Source of the DNA: Sequoia sempervirens
Lineage: Eukaryota; Streptophyta; Pinopsida; Cupressales; Cupressaceae
Direction: 5' to 3'
NCBI GenBank assembly: GCA_007258455.2
Contig: VDFB02373365.1
Coordinates: 217,987,765-218,051,764, forward strand
Length of the DNA stretch: 64,000 nt
The first letter of the stretch is position 1, and each line of letters opens with the position of its first letter. Positions 56,000 to 64,000 of this stretch are shown here, piece by piece. The translations under genes and the position numbers were made by a program. The notes beneath the pieces are model-generated. The model did no database searches, had not been told where the DNA came from, and saw nothing but the letters and a program-made list of their open reading frames with translations.

Positions 56000-58900
56000 T
56001 GTGCATTTTTCACACACACACCACATTGAAGGCAAGGACCCTCTTTTTTGTTTTGTTTTTGTTTTCTTGCTTTAGGGTTTTGACCATTTCCCCTTAAGGG
56101 ATAGGTTCCTTGGTTTTGGTTTTGCTTAACCCAGGAATTCAATGTCTTATCTACACTCAAGGTGTTTTCTTTTTTGGGAAACATCATGATCATAGTCTGG
56201 TTCTTATAAGTTTTCCTCAATTCAAAATTTCAACTTGAGGCCAAATTGGCTAAGTTAGTGAGAAGCCCAGAAAATTTGAGCTCCCTAGGATTACCCAAAG
56301 TCCGGTCTTCCCAGAGATTCTACCTCCCCTTGGATTTTCTAAGTCTATGGTGCCTTCATTTTCTTGAGCTTTTCAAACATCTTTTAAACATTTATGGCAC
56401 ACACTAGTGGGTTTTTAATGCGAAATGCGGGGATATAATTGAAACTCATGATGCATTCCTTGTCATTTTAACATTGTGTGCATTCGAAACTCAGAGGACT
56501 TGCTCCCATCCTGCGATTTGTCAAACACTAGGGTGAAGGTAGTGATTCTTGAGTGGTTGCTATGAAATTTGAAAGCTTTCATCGAATTCCTTCTTCCTGC
56601 ATGTCATTCCAAGGTAGGTCATCTTTTCTCTCCATGGTGACTTGAATGCATTTTGGGCTTGATGATCGAGTTAGTGCAGAATATATGTTGATCATTGCAT
56701 GAGAGGTTTTAAGTGATTTCATTTGTTGCTTCATTATCATTGCTTAGGGTTTCTCATTGCTTCAAAGGTGCATGCGATGGATTCTAGTTACTGCATTGAT
56801 TTGAATGGGATACTAGGGCTTGGTAAAGTCTTCAGGATTTTCCCTTTTGATTGTGCTTTCTTATTGAAATTAGGATCTTAGGGTGTTGCTTTGTGTTGAA
56901 ACTCAACTTAGAAACCCTAGTTTCTCAAATGCCCTAGTTTCAAGCTATAAATTTGATGAAAAAATTGAATAATGATTAAGAGATTGTTGTGTGAAGTGTT
57001 AGGTTTAAACCAACATGAGGAGTCAACATGAATTCAACTGGGTAAAATGATTATGATTCATCTTTTTAACACAGGATGAGTTCAACACTTAGCAAATTTT
57101 CAAGCCAGAATGAATCATCGAAGATTCTAAGGTAGTTCAGATTTTCTGAGCCTTAATCTACTTGAAGAATCTGGCTCCCCTTGAATCTCTCGAATCCTTT
57201 GCAACCTCAAAATATTGAAACCAAGAGTATGAGAAAAATTGATTGCAATTTCATTTTCAACAAAGAGGGAATCCCGCACTTAGTAAAATTTTGAGTTTGA
57301 ATCACTGTTGGAAATTTTGAGGTAGCTCAAATTTTTTGAACCTTAATCCACCTGGAGAATATGACCTCCCTCAAAACGTCTAAATCCCTAGAGCCTGTGA
57401 ATCTATGGTGCATGTGATAAGTTGAACTTTTAGGTATATGGTTTGGAACATGATCTCAGATAAATAATGACAACAATGCATCAGCTTTATTATGTTGATA
57501 CCTCCATATAACTCCTTAGGATCCACTGATTGAGAGTAAAGGTACACATTTGGTGAACCATCAGAGAATTTGGCCAAGCTCAGAATTCTCGAGCTCCAAT
57601 ATGGTCGAAGAATCTACCTGAGGGTGGAATTTCTGAGATTTCTTTAATGATTCCAAATTCCAAGTTTTGATAATAAATGAACTTGCAAATAAGGTAATGT
57701 GATATTCATTAATGAAATTTTGTTTCACATGAGCAATTTGCATGTTTAAATATGAGATTCATTTGTATGATTTTTGGATAATCTAACAATGGAATCTCAT
57801 TAAGTGGGTAGTCTACTTTACATTACTATTTGGATTCATATTATCATTATGATTTCCATTTAGTGGTATTATTTTGGCATATATTGATAAATCTCACTGA
57901 ATGAATGGCATGTATTGTTGAGTTATGTTGTTATGTGCATATGGGTGATTATGGTTTTCTCTAATAGATGTAGGAATAGTTAAGCCCTCACAAGACATGC
58001 AAATCAAAAGTTGTTGCAATACAAGAAGAGGTGAAAAAGAGAGTTGGGAGAATGAAGTATGATTTCAAGGGTATATGGCCAAAATCTAGGATCTCTTCTA
58101 GCCAGGCTAAGATTGTAGATACAAATATGGAGCATGTGGATTATAATGACTTTCAACAAAGGATGTTTGGCAATGCACCCACCAAACTGGGACATATCCT
58201 TACTCACATTGGCCTAGTCCAAGTAGTAGGGTTCCCACCCACACAATTGTGCCCTAAATTGGTTTTAGAATGTGGAAGTCACTATGATTCTGACAAGAGG
58301 ATCATAGTTAGACCTATGATGAAGTTCCCAATAGAGCCTTGTACATAATGAACAGTTCCTATATATTGAGGCTTAAACCAAATTATTCCAAAGTGCCTAA
58401 GCAGTTACATAGAAGTGATTTCAAGCTTGAGTACAATGATGCCATAACCTTCTTGGGAAGAGTAATGGGGATGAAAGAGGCTCACCTTTTTCACACTTGG
58501 ATGTTTTATCCCATCACACAAATCATGGGTGGAAAGCATTACCATTGGGCTAGGATCATAAGAAATAACTTGGATGTGCAACTAAGGAGTGTGTAGGATA
58601 CTAATAGGTTCATAATGACCTCCTACCTTGTATATATGTTAGCAAGAAAAACCAAGTACAAAGGTCTTAGTTACAAAGGAACCTTGGGAAAAGATAAGAT
58701 ATGTGATATCTACCCACAATTGTAGTACAAAACAACAAACTACGAGAGAGCTAATGATACATTCTTTATGTATATTCCCAGGTTACTGCAAGATGCCCTC
58801 CATATTAGAATTTATCCTAATGCAATGGACCTAATTAGACACTATGGGAAATGGTTTATTAAATTCCAAAGATTCACATATATCAAGATACGAGGGTCTC

Positions 58901-59762
58901 CTGTTGTCCCTACCAGATTGCCAAGATACCCAACCAAAAAACTCATACTATTGGAGTTAACAAAGTAGATGGTATCATTCAAGGCAATCCTACAAAAAGA
59001 CTTGCATAAGAAAGGGTTAGGGACAAAATTCCCATTGAGAATTGGAATGGTAGAGGCATGCCCCTCAGTCCAAAGTGCTCAATATTCTAAGAAGGAGATG
59101 GCACAATTTGAGCTATATTCCCACACTAACAAGGATAACTTTGATCCTTATGGAAAAGATCGAAAGCAAGCTAACAGAGAATTCAGGCACAAGGATCATA
59201 TTGAGGATTATTGAGCTAATTTTTGTGATGATTTTGAAGTTATCGAGAGAAGGTTCTCCAAGCTACCCCTTAATTTGATAAGGCTCTATAGGGTAATAGA
59301 GGTACTAGGCCAAATTAAAGATGATGAGTTAGATCTAATTTAGCACCATGATTTCGAGTCTTACAAGAATAAACCTCTACCTCTAGTGAACTGGTCAAAA
59401 GAAGAAGTGATAGACCTAGACCAAGTAACAAAACTAGTAAGGAAAATATTCAAGGCTTTGGGTCAAACACAAGGTGTTGGAACTGGAAGAAGAGGCTACT
59501 AAGTTCACCTATGACCTAATGGGGGATCTAGAATTCCAATCTGAAGAGGAAGAAAAAGTTGATAAAGGTGGCATCACAAAGCCTCATGATGGAGATGGTC
59601 AAGAGGAAGAAAGACCTCTTACAATGAAGAGAAGAACCAAGAGTCAAACACAAGCCAATCATGTTGAGAAACAATTGTTAGCAAATCAAGGGCAGACAAC
59701 TAAGAGGGTGAGGTGAATCAGTTGTCACCGAATTTCAAACTAAGAGGGTGAGTTGAATCAGT
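56000..59762 (+). repeat. Element C 3' LTR, interrupted by copia element H
   Basis: It matches 36252 onward through the LTR frame. The last part (equivalent to about 40014-41125) is cut off by element H. 56000-57973 has no gene and contains the conserved candidate intron. Confidence 0.75.
57974..59716 (+). pseudogene. LTR-embedded ORF of element C (3' copy)
   Basis: Homologous to 38228-40013 (RMKYDFKGIWPKSRISSSQA, GKHYHWARIIRNNLDVQL, YIKIRGSPVVPTRLPRYPTK). It lacks a segment near 58315 (after DKRIIVRP) that the 5' copy has, and keeps a segment after 59050 (ACPSVQSAQYSKKEMAQFEL on) that the 5' copy lost. It ends with a basic/acidic tail (EEERPLTMKRRTKSQTQANH), comparable to the KRKK..DEEE patch in element A. 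Stops and frameshifts throughout. Confidence 0.65.
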
Positions 59763-59766
59763 TGTT
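59700..59766. repeat. 40-bp direct repeat at the C/H junction
   Basis: CTAAGAGGGTGAGGTGAATC and CTAAGAGGGTGAGTTGAATC, each followed by AGTTGT, start 40 bp apart (59700 and 59740) at the edge of the copia LTR. Confidence 0.7.
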
Positions 59767-60951
59767 GTTCAACTTATTAACCTTATTCTTAGATATGATC
59801 ATTAATCATGAAAGAATAAATGAACAACACATCAGAATCACAGATAACACCAAGATTTTTTATGTGGAAACCCTATTAGGGGAAAAGCCACAGTGGAGAT
59901 CAGTCCACAAGATTATACCCTATTAAAAGTATAAGGAATTATGAATGGAGAATGCACATGCATTCAGACACATTTCCTAGAGCTCACTGCTCAAATACAA
60001 AATAGGCTTACTACCCAAAGGAAGGCACATTTTCTTACATAAAGGTTTTGATTAAATCCATCAGACTTTGAACTGAGAATAGTAGCATCTACTAATGCCT
60101 GGTTATAGTTTCGATTAAACACATGAACACTCCTTCACTCTTCTTCTCTCACTGCTTGGCCTTTGAATGATTTGAAATTTATTCACACACAAGACTCTTA
60201 CACTTCACACACACATGCCTTCAAATGATAAAACAATCACTCTTATACATCTGCAACAAGAAATTACATCGCTATAAGTTGGCTCCAAAGAAATAATAAA
60301 ATGAATATAAATAGTCAGCCCAAATCAATAAAAATTATTCATGCAAATCAACCAAGGTTGGTCACAACATAGTGAAGACAAAAAATAACATCCTCAAACA
60401 TGAGCCACTTCAATTAATTACTCCTTGAAGATCCACAAAATGCTTCAACACCTTGTCAGCCAAGAACATGAAAAACATGAACACACAAGAGAAAATATCA
60501 GATCACAAGCACAACAATCAATGCGGACATGCAACACAGATAGAGAAAAAACTAGAAAAATCCAAAAGTAGCATGAAACATCAGAGAGGCATCCGCAACA
60601 ACTGAACTTATTGGAATCACATGATCTTCATTCAGGAACATAAACTGAAGTAACAGAAAAGCTATCAGAATACAAATCTTCATAGCTCGATCAAATCTTC
60701 ATGCAGATCTATGAAACTTGACATGGATAAACTAGATATAATCAACAAGAAACCCTTTAGTCCACAACCTCTAAAAATTGATGTAATTATCACACCAATA
60801 GAAATAACTTCACTTCACCACTGACAACCTGTAGCACTTCTTATTAAAATTTTCTCAATATCCTTGACATAAAAAACTTCTAATGTAACAATGCTAATAG
60901 TGTTGACATCAATGACAACCACATATCAACAGCATAACACAACATCCAACA
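59763..60951 (-). repeat. Element H 3' LTR
   Basis: On the minus strand it starts TGTTGGATGTTG right after the PPT and ends near GAACAACA. Length is about 1.19 kb; the end is placed by the TGTTG/CAACA inverted ends only. No gene inside. Confidence 0.7.
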
Positions 60952-60952
60952 A

Positions 60953-60963
60953 TCTCCCCCTTT
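60953..60963 (-). other. Polypurine tract of element H
   Basis: AAAGGGGGAGA on the minus strand, one base before the LTR start. A normal copia PPT. Confidence 0.85.
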
Positions 60964-61013
60964 CGCATTGATGGCAACACATGATGTGAAAAATACCATC
61001 AAAATAGCTACGC

Positions 61014-61214
61014 TTACTCCCCCTTAGGTTCTGACTCTTCTTTCCTCAACTCTTCTCCCCACAAAGATTTTTCACATTGCTCTTCTCCCCCTTTGAAATC
61101 AATGGAAAATATTTCTTCTATGCAAGCTCTAAACCACATATTTGAACACTTAAACTTCTGAATATCTGATAGCTCCCCCTGAGTAGCAGGCACCACAACA
61201 TCAATCTGGATCAA
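61014..61214 (-). other. Short open frame in the element H 3' UTR
   Basis: 66 codons on the minus strand (MIQIDVVVPATQGELSDIQK … EELRKEESEPKGE) lie between RNase H and the PPT. Acidic C-terminus, no motif. Probably chance or a remnant of the pol tail. Confidence 0.2.
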
Positions 61215-61249
61215 ATTATGATCACGAAATGCATGGATTGATGCAAATC

Positions 61250-61883
61250 AATGCATCCTTAGTTTTGATTAGGAGGGATAATCACCCCTAACTTCCCTAT
61301 GAGATACTCAAAAGTATCCTTAGGCAATGGCTTGGTAAATATGTCTGTAATCTACTCCTTAGTAGGCACATACTCCAATCTAACTTCCTTTTTCACTTAC
61401 TTTCTCTCTCAAAATGTGAAACTTAATAGATATATGCTTGGTTTTGGAATGAAGCACAAAATTCTTAGAAATATTAATAGCACTTGAGTTATCATAGAAT
61501 ATAGCAATAGGATCATCATACACAACTCTGATATCCTTCAACATCTATTTCATCCATAGTACTTGAGTACAATTATTAGCAACAACAATGTATTCTACCT
61601 CTACAGTAGATAAAGAAATAGCATTTTTCTTTTTTCTTAACCATGAAATCAACTTCTTTCCCAAGAAAAATGCCCCACCACTCGTAATTTTCCTGTCATT
61701 CATAGCTCCTTCCCAATCAGCATTAGTAAAGGCACTCAAAGTAAGATCATCATCTTTAGGATACCATAAACCAAAATCAACTGTCCCCTTCAAGTATCTA
61801 AAAATCCTCTTCACAATAGTCGCATGAGATTCTTTAGGATCAACTTGAAATCTAGCAACAATACATACAACATTCATGATATC
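61250..61883 (-). pseudogene. Element H RNase H (copia)
   Basis: Minus strand: ARFQVDPKESHATIVKRIFR, YLKGTVDFGLWY, AFTNADWEGAMNDRKITSGG, SLSTVEVEYIVVANN, then past one stop YDDPIAIFYDNSSAINISKN and HSKTKHISIKFHILRE. These are the copia RNase H blocks, including D in TNADW, E in the VEVEY block and D in FYDNSSA. It would remove RNA from RNA:DNA hybrids. Confidence 0.85.
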
Positions 61884-63074
61884 TATAGACACATAAAAAT
61901 GACCTAGACCCACAAACCACATTTTTCTGTCTTATCATATTTTGTTTATAATCCAAATTCAACTATTAATTAAATAATTCTTAATTATTTAATTAATTCA
62001 CATCTTTTATTCCTCCTGGCTATTTAAATAAATAAATTTTATTTATTTATTTAAATACGTCGCTAATTGTCTAATGTCTTTCTATAATTAAATAAATTCT
62101 TAAATTTATTTAATTATCTTGGTCCATTATTTTCCTTTTGATTATTTAAATAAATAAACTTTATTTATTTATTTAAATACGTCTTTAATTCTTTATGTCC
62201 TCTTATAATTAATTAAATTCCTATAATTTATTTAATTATTATCCACCTTATCCATTTCCTCCATAATTAAATAATTACTATTAGTTATTTAATTATCTCC
62301 TTGGATTTTTCTAATTTTAAATAAAATCATTTATTTAAAATTGACCCACTTTCTAATTTTCTGTCACATGACTCCACCTTTTTGAATTAAATTAATTTTT
62401 AATTCAAAATAACAACTTTTCTTTATAAATTGAATAATTTCTAATATTATTTTATTTTGTAACTCTTTATTTTCCACATCAATCTTATCTCTTTGTCATA
62501 TGTAATCTTGTCCCTTGATTTTATTTTCTTAAATCAAATCTTAGCCATTCATCTTTTATAATTGAACCCTAACCCTACTTGCTAATTGTCTTATTGAATC
62601 TTGTCCATTCATTCTAGGGAATTTTCTCATTCTCAATCTTGGTCATCCATCCGAAATTGCATTTTCTATAAAATGCTAATTTTGCTCTCATTTGATCTCA
62701 TGTCATCTTGTCATCTCATACTCTTGCACTCTTGTCATTTTTTCATAGGCATATTCACATTTCATTTGGAATATTTAGTCATAGATTATAGTTGCATGCT
62801 TGCATGCTTGCATAATAGTGCATCTTCATATCAAATCCTTCAATGTTTTCTTAGGGATTGTCAAAGACATTAATTTGCTCACATAAGATCTAAGGGAAAT
62901 ATCATATTTCTAACAAGTTAAGAAGGTGTAATGGAGGTCAGCCATGGAGAATGAAGATATTGGGTGAGATCTATCCTTTTGTTTTCATTTATTTTCCTTT
63001 TCACTTCATTACTTTCTTTGGGTTTTTGTTTTTACGATCTAATCAGGCTAACCTGAGAATTTCCCATTGACACA
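61884..63074 (+). mobile_element. Solo LTR (1.19 kb) in element H
   Basis: It is flanked by perfect duplications ATATC (61879-61883 and 63075-63079). It starts TATAGACACATAAAAATG (TG mutated to TA; the related LTR at 31800 has TGTAGACATG) and ends CATTGACACA. It splits the copia frame exactly between TQTRLDI and MNVVCIVARF. The left half is a ladder of AT palindromes. No gene. Confidence 0.85.
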
Positions 63075-64000
63075 ATATCAAGCCTAGTTTGAGTCAAATA
63101 AAGAAATCCTCCAATTATTGATATATATCTAGTTTTATTTTCCTTCAAAGAATCATCATCAGTTTTCAACTTGCATCTAGTCACCATAGGTGTACCAAAT
63201 GGATTTGAATCTTCCATACCAAATTTCTTCAACAATTCTTTGACATAATTGGACTAAGATATAAAGATCCCTTTATCTAACTGAGTAATTTTCAATCCCA
63301 AGAAGAATTTCATCTCTCCAATCATTGACATCTCAAACTCATTCTACATCTCATTAGCAAAATTCATACACAAGTTATCATCTCCTCCAAATATGATATC
63401 ATCAACAAAAACTTGCACAATTAAATCTTTATCATCAGTCTCAAAATCATATTACTATCAGCAATACCTTTGTTAAATCCAAGCTTCACCAAGTACTTAT
63501 CCAATCTGGCATACCATGCTTTAGGGCCTTGTTTGAGTCCATACAATGCTTTCTTCAATTGACAAACCATATCTCCCTGATCAGTCAACTGGAATCCATC
63601 AGGTTGTTCAACATACAATTCTTCTTCCAAATTTCCATTTAGAAAAGTAGACTTGACATCCATTTGATAAACTTTGTAGTCTTTATAAGCAACATAAGCA
63701 AGAAACAATCTCACAGCTTCAATTCTAGCAGCAGGGGAAAAGGTTTCTTCAAAATAAATAACTTCCATATATGAATATCCCTTACATACCAATCTTTCTT
63801 TGTTTCTAACCACTTCACCTTGTTCATTTAGTTTGTTTCTAAAGACCCATTTAGTTCCAATTAAATTCTTATCCTTAGATTTGGGAACAATAATCCATGT
63901 ATCATTCTTTTCAATTTACTGTAGTTCCTCATTCATTACTTCAACCCAATGTTCATCTTTGCATGCTTCATTCACATTGTTAGGTTCAATCTTTGAAATC
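63075..64000 (-). pseudogene. Element H reverse transcriptase (copia)
   Basis: Minus strand: [94 protein letters not shown], then after a frameshift near 63425 VQVFVDDIIFGGDDNLCMNF with the catalytic F-V-D-D, and YVKELLKKFGMEDSNPFGTP. It is typical of the large plant copia lineages. The frame is better kept than in the gypsy elements nearby, so it is a younger insertion. Confidence 0.88.

Larger units (their letters stand above)
36252..59762 (+). mobile_element. Element C: giant-LTR gypsy retrotransposon related to A, nested and decayed
   Basis: Order: 5' LTR 36252-41125, PBS 41129, gag (41975-42697 and 49087-50650), protease, extra RNase H, RT, RNase H, integrase (to about 55000), then 3' LTR from 56000. 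It is cut by copia element H at about 59763. Inserted in it are a MITE (41174-41962) and element IV (42698-49081). Without them the internal region is about 7.7 kb. LTR copies differ by roughly 8% in a 130-bp sample (36361 on against 56107 on), mostly C/T and G/A changes, so it is older than B. The flank left of 36252 is unrelated to the sequence left of 56000, which fixes the LTR start. Confidence 0.85.
59763..64000 (-). mobile_element. Element H: Ty1/copia retrotransposon, minus strand, runs off the window
   Basis: Minus-strand order toward the left: RT (64000-63075), solo LTR insertion, RNase H (61883-61250), 3' UTR, PPT (60963-60953), 3' LTR (60951-59763). The 5' part lies beyond 64000. 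It interrupts the 3' LTR of element C. Confidence 0.85.

Noticed and set aside
61588..61827. Plus-strand 79-codon frame
   Set aside because: Antisense shadow of the copia RNase H.

Overview
The window looks like repeat-rich nuclear DNA of a large-genome seed plant. It is AT-rich and made almost entirely of nested, decayed LTR retrotransposons. A gymnosperm is plausible, but the sequence alone does not fix the species. I see no intact host gene, rRNA or tRNA gene, CRISPR array or bacterial-style operon. Every coding region is a broken transposon gene. Stops are overwhelmingly TAG where the family has CAG (Gln) or TGG (Trp).

Layout. (1) 1-23635: element A, a giant plus-strand Ty3/gypsy element of the Tat/Ogre type. 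Order: tail of 5' LTR (1-1315), tRNA-Arg-type PBS (1319), gag, protease, an extra RNase H, RT, RNase H, integrase (to about 17333), then a 6.1-kb 3' LTR (17514-23635). That LTR carries a broken reading frame of about 1,140 codons. A 459-bp solo LTR sits in its gag (2574-3032). A complete chromovirus, element B (7958-15563, duplication GGGAT), sits in its RNase H. (2) 23636-28309: minus-strand LTR-element remnants, a gag start and one possible captured exon. (3) 28310-31130: truncated plus-strand gypsy pol (element G). (4) 31145-31799: minus-strand copia RT fragment, followed by another LTR and PBS (31800-32956) and 3 kb without recognisable genes. (5) 36252 to about 59762: element C, a relative of A with 4.9-kb LTRs that carry a homologous reading frame. 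It is interrupted by a Mutator-like MITE (41174-41962) and by element IV (42698-49081), a gag-only non-autonomous element. (6) 59763-64000: minus-strand Ty1/copia element H, cut by a solo LTR (61884-63074).

Most interesting system. A and C are two diverged members of one lineage sharing three unusual traits. First, a long reading frame lies inside the LTR, upstream of the likely TATA box, so it belongs to U3, a position comparable to the 3' genes of some retroviruses. Second, an archaeal/plant-type RNase H lies between protease and RT, not after the first RNase H. Third, there is no polypurine tract at the 3' LTR. Its place is taken by a sequence resembling the sense 3' end of tRNA-Arg (the complement of the PBS), preceded in A and C by a perfect hairpin. 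Non-autonomous element IV has the same 3' module, which suggests the module is functional, perhaps priming plus-strand synthesis. That mechanism is inference. The other elements checked (B and H) have normal polypurine tracts.
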